This document shows, piece by piece, positions 32,742 to 42,047 of a DNA stretch of 64,000 bases. Under the pieces are notes generated by a model. It was given only the letters and a program-made list of their open reading frames with translations. It was not told the DNA's origin and searched no databases. Made by a program: the position numbers and the translations under genes. Every line of letters starts with the position of its first letter. Position 1 is the stretch's first letter. The stretch is from Nanosynbacter sp900555675 (lineage in GTDB: Bacteria; Patescibacteriota; Saccharimonadia; Saccharimonadales; Saccharimonadaceae), in contig NZ_CP157587.1 in the NCBI RefSeq assembly GCF_022828245.2, forward strand, positions 620,001-684,000, in the 5' to 3' direction.

Positions 32742-33434
32742 ATGAATAAGAAAAGCTGGATAATTTTCGAAATTATTGTAGTGGCAATTGTTGGTGGAAT
32801 GGTTTATATTTCGACACAAAATCGACTAAACATTAGCGATATCAATAGCGATCAGCTGAACACAGCTATCAGCGCAGAATCAAGAAATGGCAATATTGCG
32901 GATCATGAAATTGGTAGCAAAGACGCCAAAGTAACAATTATCGAATACGCCGACTATCAATGCCCTGGCTGTGGCACCGCTGCACCAAAAGCCGAAGCAC
33001 TAGCTAAAAAATATAAAGATCACGTTCGATTAATTTTCCGTAATTTCCCAATTGCCAGCTCACACCCTAACGCGCGAGCTGCCGCTGCCGTAGCTGAAGC
33101 CGCTGGCCTGCAGGGTAAATTCTGGGAAATGAATGAGCTTCTATATGCAAATCAGGACGCTTGGAAAAACGCCAACACTACAGAGCGCGACAACATTTTC
33201 AAATCTTATGCTGAACAATTGAAACTTAATATCGATCAATATAAAACCGATATTGCCAGCAACAAGGTTAAAAATAAAATCGACTTCGATATGGCTCTCG
33301 GTCGCAAACACGGCGTTGCCGCAACACCAACTTTCTACATAAATGGAAAAAACACTGAGATGGACAGCTCTGGCTCAATTGAATCATCAGTCAAGGAAGC
33401 CTTGAAAAAAGCTGGCGTTGAAGTAAAAGATTAA
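32742..33434 (+). CDS. membrane-anchored DsbA-like thiol oxidoreductase
   Basis: 230 residues: one N-terminal helix (WIIFEIIVVAIVGGMVYIS), then a DsbA-type thioredoxin domain with active site YADYQCPGCGTAAPKAEAL (CPGC, about 74) and the cis-proline loop KHGVAATPTFYING (about 188). It should form or isomerise disulfides outside the membrane. An extended -10 TGCTATACT lies upstream, and GGAGG precedes the ATG. A strong terminator follows. A second DsbA-like gene lies at 55161-55877. Confidence 0.9.
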   Translation: MNKKSWIIFEIIVVAIVGGMVYISTQNRLNISDINSDQLNTAISAESRNGNIADHEIGSKDAKVTIIEYADYQCPGCGTAAPKAEALAKKYKDHVRLIFRNFPIASSHPNARAAAAVAEAAGLQGKFWEMNELLYANQDAWKNANTTERDNIFKSYAEQLKLNIDQYKTDIASNKVKNKIDFDMALGRKHGVAATPTFYINGKNTEMDSSGSIESSVKEALKKAGVEVKD

Positions 33435-33454
33435 CGCATTTTCACACAAACCAA

Positions 33455-33486
33455 AATCCCGCTCCGGTGCCTTGGAGCGGGATTTG
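33455..33486 (+). terminator. terminator after the DsbA-like gene
   Basis: Perfect 12-bp stem AAATCCCGCTCC/GGAGCGGGATTT with an 8-base loop, followed by GTTTA. Confidence 0.88.
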
Positions 33487-33786
33487 TTTATAGTCGTCCC
33501 TATTCTATTGTTGGAGCCGACTGCACTCACTTTTTATTGTGCTATGTATGTTTGCCATTCGGCAGGCACCACATCCACCGCGATCTTTTTGCGCCTTGAT
33601 GGCACAAATTTGATTGCTATTGGCATGTGTTTTGCACTCCTCATTATTATGTGCAGCCCCACGCGCTTCGACCTTTATCACTTAATATCAGCAATTTAAT
33701 GCTTCGGCGCGAGACATGCTAACAATGTTACCAAACGTTTATTGGCACGTCAAGCAAAAACATTTTGAAAATGCTTATTATATATA
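33487..33786. other. intergenic region without a recognised gene
   Basis: 300 bases. A plus-strand frame (33472-33699) would begin inside the terminator hairpin and has no ribosome site, so I do not call it. I see no tRNA, SRP RNA or riboswitch signature. A small RNA cannot be excluded. Confidence 0.4.
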
Positions 33787-34707
33787 TTAGAATAAGCGGA
33801 GTCGCTTAGCAACAAACATAACAAGTAAAATCAACAACACCGTAAAACTGGTGATAACTGGGTACGCCCAAGGCTCACCCTGAAATGGCAACGCGATGTT
33901 CATTCCATACATTCCGTAAAAAACGTTTGGAATAGCCAGGAGAATTGTTATGGCGGTCAACGCCTTCATGCGTTGGTTTAGCGTATTATTAGCAACCGTC
34001 GAATAAGCGTTTTGGATACTGGAAATTGTGTGCGTGCTGGAACTGATCGCCACTAAAACTTGCCTGATATGTAGGTCAACATCCTCCAAAGCCTCCAGGT
34101 CCCTAGTCTTAAATAAATGGCGACGGTTTTCCATTAGTTGCGTAATAACGCGGGACATACCTTCCAAACTGCTTCGATATTCATTGAGCGTGTCTTCAAT
34201 TGCGACAAATTTAATAAAATCCGAATTCTCAACTTCATGACGACTTAGTCGCCGGCGAGCATCGCTAATTTGCTCCGTTAACAAGTGTACGCGCTGTTCA
34301 TATTGAGAAATAATATACGCCAAATTCGCAGCAAAAACTCCCGCCGGACGCTCGGTTGTACTAAATAAATAATCGCTAACCTCCAGAGGTGAAAATTTAA
34401 CATGAGGCGATATTGTAATATAATGACCGCCGCTAATTGCAATCAAAAACGGTGCCGTTTTGCCAGAATCAGTTTGACCAAATGGTATGCGTGTAAAAAT
34501 ATATTCAACGCCATCGGAAAACTCCGCTCGAGGCAATTCGTGGATGTCCAGTACGTCACGGACAATATTAGCAGACAACGACAAAGCCTTTGAAACTCGA
34601 GTAACATCAAGACTTCCAGTCAAATTAATCCAACCGTTTTTATGCATTCGTTGAGCTTGCGTCAACTTTTCAGTCAACGATCTGCGTTCAAAATAGCCCA
34701 CCATCAT
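33787..34707 (-). CDS. CorA-family Mg2+ transporter (copy 1)
   Basis: 306 residues: cytoplasmic funnel domain with long helices, then two C-terminal membrane helices with the CorA selectivity motif YGMN (FYGMYGMNIALPF, about 268). CorA pentamers carry Mg2+ or related ions. TATAAT ends six bases before the ATG at 34707, so a leaderless mRNA is likely. The end carries the usual basic residues (AKRLRLF). It is a paralogue of the next gene, 57 bases away on the same strand. Confidence 0.9.
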   Translation of the reverse strand: MMVGYFERRSLTEKLTQAQRMHKNGWINLTGSLDVTRVSKALSLSANIVRDVLDIHELPRAEFSDGVEYIFTRIPFGQTDSGKTAPFLIAISGGHYITISPHVKFSPLEVSDYLFSTTERPAGVFAANLAYIISQYEQRVHLLTEQISDARRRLSRHEVENSDFIKFVAIEDTLNEYRSSLEGMSRVITQLMENRRHLFKTRDLEALEDVDLHIRQVLVAISSSTHTISSIQNAYSTVANNTLNQRMKALTAITILLAIPNVFYGMYGMNIALPFQGEPWAYPVITSFTVLLILLVMFVAKRLRLF

Positions 34708-34764
34708 GAGAAAATTATAATATACATAAGCGATATTAGCAATCTGTCGAATTGCAATTAAACT

Positions 34765-35622
34765 TTAGCGGCGGCGCAGGAAATAATAGCCCACAACAAA
34801 TGCCAGCACTACACTGATCGCGGTAATTCCCCAAAACATCAATGGATTATCGGCACCTGGAACCGGCACATTCATACCATACAAACCAGCGATCATCGTC
34901 GGAATAGTCAAAGCCACGGTAATTACGGTTAGCAGGCGAATTGTTTCATTAAGGCGCGTATCCATCACCGCCCTATAGCTGTCGCGCACATTAGTAATCG
35001 TCCTCAACAAACTTTTACAACGCGCAATCACCTGCTCCAAATCAATCGAAATATCCTCAACATCTTCCTTGTCATCGGCTTTCAGTCGCAACTTCTGAGT
35101 CGCCAAAAGTCTCTCAATTGCCCAGTTCATCGGAATTAACGCGTCAAGATAATCATTCAATTTGCGCTCATACTCCGCCAGGGTGGCAATGTCATTAACT
35201 CTCAGCGTATGAATACTGTCCGTAGCCGCTCGCATCTGGCGATTAATTGTTGCCACGCGCCGCTGATATTGCGTTGAAATTGCCTCAACCATCGCCACCA
35301 AAAGCTCAACTTGTCGATCCGTCCTAATTCGCACTTTATCAATAAACGGCTGCCACAATCGCCCCAAACTATCTCTGGACAACGTCACAATATGATCTTT
35401 ATTGATGCAGAATAAAATCGGCGTGGTAAAATCGTTAAAATCGTCGTCAGTGTCTGGCAGTCGCGCAATCAAATAAGTCCACTCATCGTCAAACTCAATA
35501 CGCGGCACCTCGTGCGGGTCAAGCGCGTCACTTATCAAATCCTCATCCAAGCCCAGCGTCAACAATTGCGAAACCTCTTCGTCGCTCGGCCTTTCGCAAC
35601 GCACCCACGAACCAGACCGCAA
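34765..35622 (-). CDS. CorA-family Mg2+ transporter (copy 2)
   Basis: About 285 residues with the same layout: acidic N-terminal domain (DLISDALDPHEVPRIEFDDEW), long stalk helix, and two membrane helices around AGLYGMNVPVPGADNP (GMN motif, about 250), ending YYFLRRR. No ATG fits the start. The frame opens at TTG 35622, and a few more codons upstream are open to a TAA, so the exact start is uncertain. The two copies differ in the loop after GMN, where this one has an acidic residue, so ion preference may differ. Confidence 0.88.
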   Translation of the reverse strand: MRSGSWVRCERPSDEEVSQLLTLGLDEDLISDALDPHEVPRIEFDDEWTYLIARLPDTDDDFNDFTTPILFCINKDHIVTLSRDSLGRLWQPFIDKVRIRTDRQVELLVAMVEAISTQYQRRVATINRQMRAATDSIHTLRVNDIATLAEYERKLNDYLDALIPMNWAIERLLATQKLRLKADDKEDVEDISIDLEQVIARCKSLLRTITNVRDSYRAVMDTRLNETIRLLTVITVALTIPTMIAGLYGMNVPVPGADNPLMFWGITAISVVLAFVVGYYFLRRR

Positions 35623-35714
35623 ATTTTCTTGCGGGCTAATTATTGAATCGCTATTTGTCGAACGAAGATATTACAACATAATTTCATATTATAAAATAAA
35701 ACATACATAAACAC

Positions 35715-35747
35715 AAGAAGCTCCTGCGCCATTCACAGGAACTTCTT
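35715..35747. terminator. terminator of the arginine deiminase operon
   Basis: 12-bp stem AAGAAGCTCCTG/CAGGAACTTCTT (one mismatch) with a 9-base loop, located 9 bases after the arcC stop. The T-run is better on the plus strand (GATTTTTATT) but is present on the minus strand (TGTGTTTATG). Confidence 0.65.
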
Positions 35748-35755
35748 GATTTTTA

Positions 35756-36706
35756 TTACGATTTGACTATCGTGCCTGCCGAGCCGCTAATGGCTTCAGC
35801 AGTTTTATCTAGCGAAGTAATAATCGCTGTACGCCCCGACTTCCCGCCCAGGAACGACAAGGCAGCCTGAGTTTTTGGCAACATCGAACCTGCCGCAAAT
35901 TGCCCATCGTCAATATGCTTTTGGAGTTCTTCTATTGAAACTTCCCCGAGAGATTGTTCATCTGGTTTGCCAAAATTAATTTTAGCAGCATCAACCGAAG
36001 TCAAAATTAGCAAAGTGTCAGCGTCCAAAAGATCTGCCAATTTTGCCGCGCCGAAGTCCTTATCAATGACCGCAGCGACGCCTTTTAATTGACCAGTTTC
36101 GTCTTGCAAAACAGGAATGCCGCCGCCGCCAGTTGAAACGACCGTCACGCCAGCATGAACCAGCGCCTTAATCACATCAGCCTCAACAATTGTCTGAGGT
36201 TTTGGCGACGGAACGACACGTCGCCAGCCGCGACCAGCGTCTTCTTTTACCGTGTAGCCGCGTTCGCTAGCGACGGTTTTTGCCTCGTCTTCCGAATAGA
36301 ACGGACCAATTGGCTTGGTTGGATTTTGGAATGCTGGATCGCTTAAGCTAACAATCGTTTGGGTTATAACGCTAACAGCGCGATTGTTCATCTGATTAAC
36401 CATAAAGGCGTCATGAAAAGCCTGTTGCAACCAAAAGCCAATCAATCCCTGGCTCATAGCGCCAGAATCTTCCAGCGGCAAACTTGGCACATCTGGCGTG
36501 TTAATCGCCTCTTCATGCAACACAATATTGCCAACCTGAGGACCATTGCCATGAACAATTGCTACGTTATGACCAGCCTGGATTAACGGTAAAAGTTGTC
36601 GAACGGTTTCATCGGCTACTCGTTGTTGTTGCTCAGACGCGGCTTCGCCCTGCCGTTGCAGGGCGTTACCACCGAGCGCTACTACAATAGTACGCTTCTT
36701 ATCCAT
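35756..36706 (-). CDS. arcC: carbamate kinase
   Basis: Carbamate kinase makes ATP from carbamoyl phosphate and ADP, the energy-yielding step of the arginine deiminase pathway. The 316 residues carry VVALGGNALQRQGEAA at the start, AIVHGNGPQVGNIVL (about 50), the TGGGGIPV loop (about 192) and the ADP region (LLILTSVDAAKINFG). Length is normal. It is the last gene of the operon, starting 3 bases after the transporter gene. Confidence 0.95.
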   Translation of the reverse strand: MDKKRTIVVALGGNALQRQGEAASEQQQRVADETVRQLLPLIQAGHNVAIVHGNGPQVGNIVLHEEAINTPDVPSLPLEDSGAMSQGLIGFWLQQAFHDAFMVNQMNNRAVSVITQTIVSLSDPAFQNPTKPIGPFYSEDEAKTVASERGYTVKEDAGRGWRRVVPSPKPQTIVEADVIKALVHAGVTVVSTGGGGIPVLQDETGQLKGVAAVIDKDFGAAKLADLLDADTLLILTSVDAAKINFGKPDEQSLGEVSIEELQKHIDDGQFAAGSMLPKTQAALSFLGGKSGRTAIITSLDKTAEAISGSAGTIVKS

Positions 36707-36709
36707 AGG

Positions 36710-38254
36710 CTACAGTGCTCCGAAAATTGCAATAACTGTGATGCTGATAATAGCAAATACCGCCATAATTGGAGCTGAGCGTTTTAGCCAGTCGCGATAT
36801 GAAACACCAGCCAAAGCCAATCCACCCATCAATGACGCGATAGTTGGAGCCATCATGTTGATCAAGCCAGACGCTGTCGCAAATGCGGCAACCATAACTT
36901 CTTTACTTGAGCCAACCAAGTCAGCAATTGGCGCAATAACCGGCATAGTTGCTGCTGCCAAACCTGATGATGACGGAACGATAAATGACATTGGCAAGTA
37001 GAATAGATATGCCAACACACCGACAACACCGCCACCAGCATCTTTCAGGAGAGATTCACCCCAGCTGATGATTGTGTCCTGGATTTCGCCATTAGACATC
37101 ACCACAGAAACGCCCGTTGCCACTGCGATAATCAAAGCAACCGGCAAGATGTCTTTCACACCGTCGATAAATGTATCAACTGGGAAAACACCCTCTTTCT
37201 TAAATTCTTTGTAGTAAATTGCAGTTATGACAATTGTTGAAATTAGGAATAGTGCAGTGATTTCATTGAAATACCAATCACCAAATGCCGCACTGTGGAC
37301 TACACCAAGTACCGCGCCAATGACTGGCAAACCTGCAGCCCATTCAAACATATCAGCGAAGAATGTGATATTCCAACTTCCCCATGGAATCAAGGAAAGA
37401 ATCATTAGCACAAACGTAATAGCAAACACGGACATAACGACTTTTCGTGGACCAGTGAATTTTGGTACGTTTGTCGTGTCGAGAGCAGCCGTAGCTGGCT
37501 TGTAGCGAACATCTTCTTTGTACTTGCCTGCCTTAACTTTTGCGGCATAACGCATAGTAAAGATAATCGCAGCAATCAAACAGAGCACTAAGATTATAGA
37601 CATTATTGGAATAACGCTACCCAATTTCACATCTGCGGTTTTTGCCGCAACACCAGTAGAGAATGGGTTGATTGTCGAGCCGAGCACACCGGTACCAGCA
37701 CCCAACACGATAACCATCACACCAGTCATTGCATTGTAGCCAGCAGCTATCATCATCGGTATGACGAGCGCATAGAACGCCACAGTTTCTTCTTGCATAC
37801 CGTAAGTTGTACCACCGATAGCGAATAAAATCATCAGAATCGGGATGAGCCACTTTTCCTTGCCCTTCATTTTTCGGAGCAGTGCGCCAAGAGAAGCGTC
37901 AAGCGCACCAGTTTTCATAGTGACGCCTAAGAATCCGCCGAGCACCATCACGAAGACGATAACATCAAGCTTGTCTGACATACCTTTAATAGGTGCAGTA
38001 AAGACGTCCCACAAACCTTGCTGGTCGTGTTTTTTGACCTCTTCCTTTTTACCGTCTTTTTCTTCCGTGACGGTTCGATCTTTGTCGACTACGTGATACG
38101 AATTAGCTATACGATCGCCATCTTCGTTTGTCTTATATAGTCCAGAAGGAACAACCCACGTCAATGCCGCCATAACGATGATCACGACAAACAAAATAGT
38201 AAACGCCGACGGTGATCGAAGCTTCTGCTTTGCCTTTTTAATTTTTTCTACCAT
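36710..38254 (-). CDS. YfcC-family transporter (probable arginine/ornithine exchanger)
   Basis: 514 residues with about 12 membrane helices and family motifs (FTILFVVIIVMAALTWVVPSG at the start; LPMSFIVPSSSGLAAATMPVIAPIADL about 420). YfcC-type carriers are often found in arginine deiminase operons in place of ArcD, where an arginine/ornithine antiport role is assumed. Here the gene lies between ornithine carbamoyltransferase and carbamate kinase, which supports that role. A cytoplasmic or external loop rich in Lys/Glu/Asp lies at about 55-75. AGGAGG-type sites precede the ATG. Confidence 0.88.
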   Translation of the reverse strand: MVEKIKKAKQKLRSPSAFTILFVVIIVMAALTWVVPSGLYKTNEDGDRIANSYHVVDKDRTVTEEKDGKKEEVKKHDQQGLWDVFTAPIKGMSDKLDVIVFVMVLGGFLGVTMKTGALDASLGALLRKMKGKEKWLIPILMILFAIGGTTYGMQEETVAFYALVIPMMIAAGYNAMTGVMVIVLGAGTGVLGSTINPFSTGVAAKTADVKLGSVIPIMSIILVLCLIAAIIFTMRYAAKVKAGKYKEDVRYKPATAALDTTNVPKFTGPRKVVMSVFAITFVLMILSLIPWGSWNITFFADMFEWAAGLPVIGAVLGVVHSAAFGDWYFNEITALFLISTIVITAIYYKEFKKEGVFPVDTFIDGVKDILPVALIIAVATGVSVVMSNGEIQDTIISWGESLLKDAGGGVVGVLAYLFYLPMSFIVPSSSGLAAATMPVIAPIADLVGSSKEVMVAAFATASGLINMMAPTIASLMGGLALAGVSYRDWLKRSAPIMAVFAIISITVIAIFGAL

Positions 38255-38293
38255 TGCCTCGGAGCCTCCTTAACCTCCTTATTACGACAACAA

Positions 38294-39283
38294 CTACAAT
38301 GTCAAAGCCATCACAGCCTTGATTGTATGCATACGATTTTCCGCTTGATCAAAAACTATCGAATGCGGCGAGCGGAACACCTCATCCGTCACTTCCATTG
38401 AATCTAAACCGAAATCTTCCTGAATCTTCTTTCCAGTAATCGTCAATGCGTCATGGAATGCTGGCAAACAGTGCATAAACTTGACCTCAGGATTTCCCGT
38501 CAGATTAATCATCTGGCGATTAACTTGGAAATGTCGCAATTGGTTAATGCGCTCAGCAAACTTATCTTCTTCACCCATTGAAACCCAGACATCCGTGTAA
38601 ATTACATCAGCACCGCGCAAAGCTTCTTCGAAGTTGTCAGTGATGGTGATACGTGCGTGGCTTGACCTGGCAAAATGATTTGCCTTATCAACCAAAGCCT
38701 GATCTGGATGCAATTCACGAGGTGCTAAAATACGGAAATCAAGCCCCATAATAGCCGAGCCGATCATCAGCGAGTTCGCCATATTGTTACGACCATCACC
38801 AACAAATACCAACTTAGTTCCCTTCAGTTTTCCAACATGTTCTTCAATTGTCATGAAGTCTGCCAAAATCTGTGTTGGATGAAACTTATCGGTCAATCCA
38901 TTCCATACCGGAACGCCAGCGTGACGCGCCAATTCCTCAACAGTCGCGTGATCAAAGCCACGGAACTCAATTCCATCAAACATTCGACCCAAGACCTTAG
39001 CGGTATCTTCAACCGTTTCTTTCTTACCCAATTGAATATCATCTTTACCAAGGTATTCTGGCGCAACTCCAAGATCGTTAGCCGCCACCGTAAATGCGCA
39101 ACGTGTTCGCGTTGAAGTCTTTTCGAACAACAAAGCCACATTTTTACCCTCATGAATTCGGTGCGGAATGCCGGCATATTTCAATCGACGATATTCACGA
39201 GCCGTGTCCAATAGCAAGCGAATCTCTTCAGCGGTATAATCGCCTAAAGTCAGCAGCGATCGTCCTTTCAAACTCTGAGCCAT
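38294..39283 (-). CDS. argF: ornithine carbamoyltransferase (catabolic, ArcB type)
   Basis: Converts citrulline and phosphate to ornithine and carbamoyl phosphate in the catabolic direction. The 329 residues contain the carbamoyl phosphate site EKTSTRTRCAF (about 54), HPTQILADF (about 134), VFVGDGRNNMANSLM and the ornithine/cysteine site MHCLPAFHD (about 269). Length is normal. Its ATG overlaps the arcA stop by one base (TAATG), so translation is coupled. Confidence 0.95.
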   Translation of the reverse strand: MAQSLKGRSLLTLGDYTAEEIRLLLDTAREYRRLKYAGIPHRIHEGKNVALLFEKTSTRTRCAFTVAANDLGVAPEYLGKDDIQLGKKETVEDTAKVLGRMFDGIEFRGFDHATVEELARHAGVPVWNGLTDKFHPTQILADFMTIEEHVGKLKGTKLVFVGDGRNNMANSLMIGSAIMGLDFRILAPRELHPDQALVDKANHFARSSHARITITDNFEEALRGADVIYTDVWVSMGEEDKFAERINQLRHFQVNRQMINLTGNPEVKFMHCLPAFHDALTITGKKIQEDFGLDSMEVTDEVFRSPHSIVFDQAENRMHTIKAVMALTL

Positions 39284-40521
39284 TAGAATACATCCTCTCG
39301 TACTAGAGGCATACTCATACAGCGTGGACCGCCACGACCGCGTCCAAGCTCAGCGCCACTAATTTCAATAACTTCGATACCGTTTTCGCGCAATTTCTGG
39401 TTAGTTACGTAGTTGCGATCATAAGTCACCACAACACCCGGCGCAATCGCCAAAGTGTTTGAACCATCATTCCATTGCTCACGAGCAGCAGCAATTGGAT
39501 CGCCACCGCCACACTCAATCAACGTAACACTTGGCAAGCCCAGCGCAACTCTCAAGACGTGTTCCAAATCTGTTTCGTGTGTAATTCGTGGGAATGGCTG
39601 ACCTTCAACCTTCTCCAAAATGAAACAATTCATCCTGCCGCCATGGTCGCGAATTTCTGGGTGAATCGTAAACTTATCACGATCAATCATCGTAAACACG
39701 GTATCTAGGTGCATAAAGGCGTGAGATTTTGGAATCTCCATAGCAATGACTTTCTCGAATTTCGAGCCAGCAAACAGCTTGGTTGCCATCTTTTCAATTG
39801 CCTCAGCGGTTGTTCGCTCTGAGACGCCAATTGCCATAACCTTATCGCTTAATACTAATTCGTCGCCGCCTTCCATTGAGAATTTCTCTGTGCGGTTATA
39901 CCAAACTGGCGCACGATTAGCAAAGCGTGGATGATGGTCGATGATGTAGCGCATAAATAGCGACTCACGACGACGAGCCGTCCAGTGCATCTTATTGATT
40001 GTCAAACCATTACCGATTGCGGCAGCTGGGTCGCGTGTAAAGTATAGGTTTGGCATTGGATCGAGATAGAACGGATAACGATTTTTCTCGATCATATTAT
40101 GAAGTTGCTGATGCTGATCTGGAGGCAAAGTAATTTCATCCTTGCGAACACCAGCCATAATCTTGCGGATCATAGCGTGAGTTGGCAAATCCAACAAGAA
40201 TTGACGCAATGTTTGAGTAACACGGCGTGAATCCTGCTTAGAAGCAGCCAACATTTCATCGACAAATTGTTCGCGCAATTGATCTGTGTTGATTGCCTCG
40301 GCGACCAATTGATCCAGATACAGAACTTCGATTCCACGACTTCTCAATACTTCCGCAAAAGCATCGTGTTCAGCCTGCGCTACTTTCAGATATGGAATAT
40401 CGTCAAATAAAAGATCGGTCAGATAATCTGGCGTCAAATTCTCCAGCTCTTCACCTGGCCGATGCAATAGAACGGTCTTAAGTTTTCCTATTTCAGACGT
40501 GATGTGAATTGGTTCGTCCAT
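39283..40521 (-). CDS. arcA: arginine deiminase
   Basis: Hydrolyses arginine to citrulline and ammonia, the first step of the pathway. From the ATG at 40521 it has 412 residues with NLYFTRDPAAAIGNGL (about 160), MEGGDELVLSD (about 218), the catalytic HLDTVFTMIDRDKF (about 271) and the nucleophilic cysteine near the end in GRGRGGPRCMSMPL. A GGGGAGGG ribosome site lies six bases before the ATG and excludes the adjacent upstream GTG at 40524. It is the first gene of the operon, downstream of a promoter at 40557-40584. Confidence 0.97.
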   Translation of the reverse strand: MDEPIHITSEIGKLKTVLLHRPGEELENLTPDYLTDLLFDDIPYLKVAQAEHDAFAEVLRSRGIEVLYLDQLVAEAINTDQLREQFVDEMLAASKQDSRRVTQTLRQFLLDLPTHAMIRKIMAGVRKDEITLPPDQHQQLHNMIEKNRYPFYLDPMPNLYFTRDPAAAIGNGLTINKMHWTARRRESLFMRYIIDHHPRFANRAPVWYNRTEKFSMEGGDELVLSDKVMAIGVSERTTAEAIEKMATKLFAGSKFEKVIAMEIPKSHAFMHLDTVFTMIDRDKFTIHPEIRDHGGRMNCFILEKVEGQPFPRITHETDLEHVLRVALGLPSVTLIECGGGDPIAAAREQWNDGSNTLAIAPGVVVTYDRNYVTNQKLRENGIEVIEISGAELGRGRGGPRCMSMPLVREDVF

Positions 40522-40556
40522 CACAACCCTCCCCTGTTTATATTAGTGATATTTTA

Positions 40557-40584
40557 ATTGTAACACGTTTATGTTTTTGGGCAA
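40557..40584 (-). promoter_or_regulatory. promoter of the arginine deiminase operon
   Basis: On the minus strand TTGCCC (40579-40584), 16 bases, TACAAT (40557-40562) with a TG extension (TGTTACAAT). The -35 lies in the end of the upstream methyltransferase gene. The leader is about 30 bases and carries a strong ribosome site. Confidence 0.6.
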
Positions 40585-41201
40585 GAGGAGATAATTGCCA
40601 GACTAGCTTCAGTCCTGGCCACGAATTGTCGATTAACTTTCAGCCATTCATCAGTAGCTTTTGCGGCACCCGGCAGAGCTTCATTTGCGTAATCATCGAC
40701 AATAATTATCACGTCTTTATTAAACTTACTTTCACAAACCCGGAAAGAATCGACAATTGACTCATAAAAATCGCCATCAAAAAACGCAAACATAATATTT
40801 TCCGGCACGTCATCAGAAGTAAAATCAGAGAACCAGCCTTTGTGAATAATCGGCGACTTCAACACCGCTTTCTTAAAATTCTGGACAAATGTCTTACGCG
40901 GCGCTAATAACTCGCCAGCCTTAAATTGATCACCCGCGGCGCTATTATCCTTCTGGGTTTTTTCTGGCAATCCCGCAAACGAATCGTAAACGTGAAACTC
41001 GCCCGTAAAATTATAAGCGTCCAATAATCGGCGAATAAACAAACTAGTTGTGCCAACATAACAGCCAAACTCCACAATATTTCCAGTGGCGCCACGGCGT
41101 AAAGTTTTTTCCAACTCTCTTAAAAGCGCACCAAGTTCTTTTATATCGACTTGGTCAGAAATGATCGGATATTTAGTGAGGAGTTGGTCTGCGATATTCA
41201 T
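40569..41201 (-). CDS. TylF-like class I SAM methyltransferase
   Basis: 210 residues with the SAM-binding motif NIVEFGCYVGTTSLFIRRLL (about 42), VYDSFAGLPEKTQKD (the D-S-F-x-G-L-P pattern of TylF/macrocin O-methyltransferases, about 76) and FFDGDFYESIVDSF followed by IIIVDDYANEALPGA. The substrate is unknown; TylF-type enzymes methylate sugars or small molecules. TATAAT ends six bases before the ATG at 41201. It is upstream of the arginine operon but has its own promoter. Confidence 0.78.
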   Translation of the reverse strand: MNIADQLLTKYPIISDQVDIKELGALLRELEKTLRRGATGNIVEFGCYVGTTSLFIRRLLDAYNFTGEFHVYDSFAGLPEKTQKDNSAAGDQFKAGELLAPRKTFVQNFKKAVLKSPIIHKGWFSDFTSDDVPENIMFAFFDGDFYESIVDSFRVCESKFNKDVIIIVDDYANEALPGAAKATDEWLKVNRQFVARTEASLAIISSCPKT

Positions 41202-41299
41202 GACTTAATTATAAATAGTTCGCCAAATATCGACAAATTTATCAACGACACAACCCTATATATTTACTGTCTTATGAAGTAAACTATCAATTAGCACCT

Positions 41300-42040
41300 A
41301 TGAATAATCACGACATTATCAAAACATTTTTACCTAAACAACTGGACATAAGACAGCTAAATTCGCTTCAGTCCACCTTGCGAAAATCAAACATAATCGT
41401 ATACGGCGAAATTCACGGCATAAAAGAAAATGCCAATATCGTCTATACCTTGGTTAAAAAACTTGACATACAACGATTAGCTATTGAAGCCAGCCCCGCC
41501 GCGTCCAACTTCATCAATTCAGTAAAGACCGGCTCTTGCGATTTTTCCTTAGTTGATGAAGACCTTTTTGACTTAAGCGTTCTATCTCTTGAGATGATAA
41601 AAACGATAGCAATTCTTCTGCGGCAAAATCAACTTAAAGAGCTCGTTTTTATTGATACATTTTTTGACAATTTAGATGAGGATGCCATCATACCACCAAG
41701 CCCGCAAGAACGAGAAGAGCAGCTAGCTAAAAATATCCTCGGAATTGACGGCTCTCTACCAACATTATGTATTATGGGACAATGGCACACGCAACCTAAA
41801 GTCATTAAAAATGGCGAAACACGGCATGAATCAGCGTTATATCGCTTGAGAAAAATAAAACCAAATGTACCGTTTATTCACAATGTCTACAGACAAGGAC
41901 AATTATTTAATGATGGAAAAATAATTGAACTTCCAAAAAACTTATCAGCTCCGCCTTATTATGAAATTGTCCGGAAAACTGATATTGATTTTGAGCTACA
42001 CATACCAAAAGCTACAAAAATATCACTATATAAAAATTAG
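41300..42040 (+). CDS. ChaN/EreA-like (TIKI-type) hydrolase, tentative
   Basis: 246 residues. Two motifs, IIVYGEIHGIKENANIVYTL (about 33) and LCIMGQWHTQPKVI (about 157), have the Glu-x-His and Gly-x-x-His pattern of the EreA/ChaN/TraB (TIKI) superfamily, which contains esterases, proteases and haem-binding proteins. The first His/Glu pair would be the metal or catalytic site. No signal peptide is visible, so it is cytoplasmic. The assignment rests on these motifs only. It converges with the ABC exporter genes. Confidence 0.5.
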   Translation: MNNHDIIKTFLPKQLDIRQLNSLQSTLRKSNIIVYGEIHGIKENANIVYTLVKKLDIQRLAIEASPAASNFINSVKTGSCDFSLVDEDLFDLSVLSLEMIKTIAILLRQNQLKELVFIDTFFDNLDEDAIIPPSPQEREEQLAKNILGIDGSLPTLCIMGQWHTQPKVIKNGETRHESALYRLRKIKPNVPFIHNVYRQGQLFNDGKIIELPKNLSAPPYYEIVRKTDIDFELHIPKATKISLYKN

Positions 42041-42047
42041 CAGTCAA

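Noticed and set aside
33472..33699. Plus-strand frame of 75 codons after the DsbA-like gene
   Set aside because: Its start lies inside a perfect terminator hairpin, and there is no ribosome site or domain.
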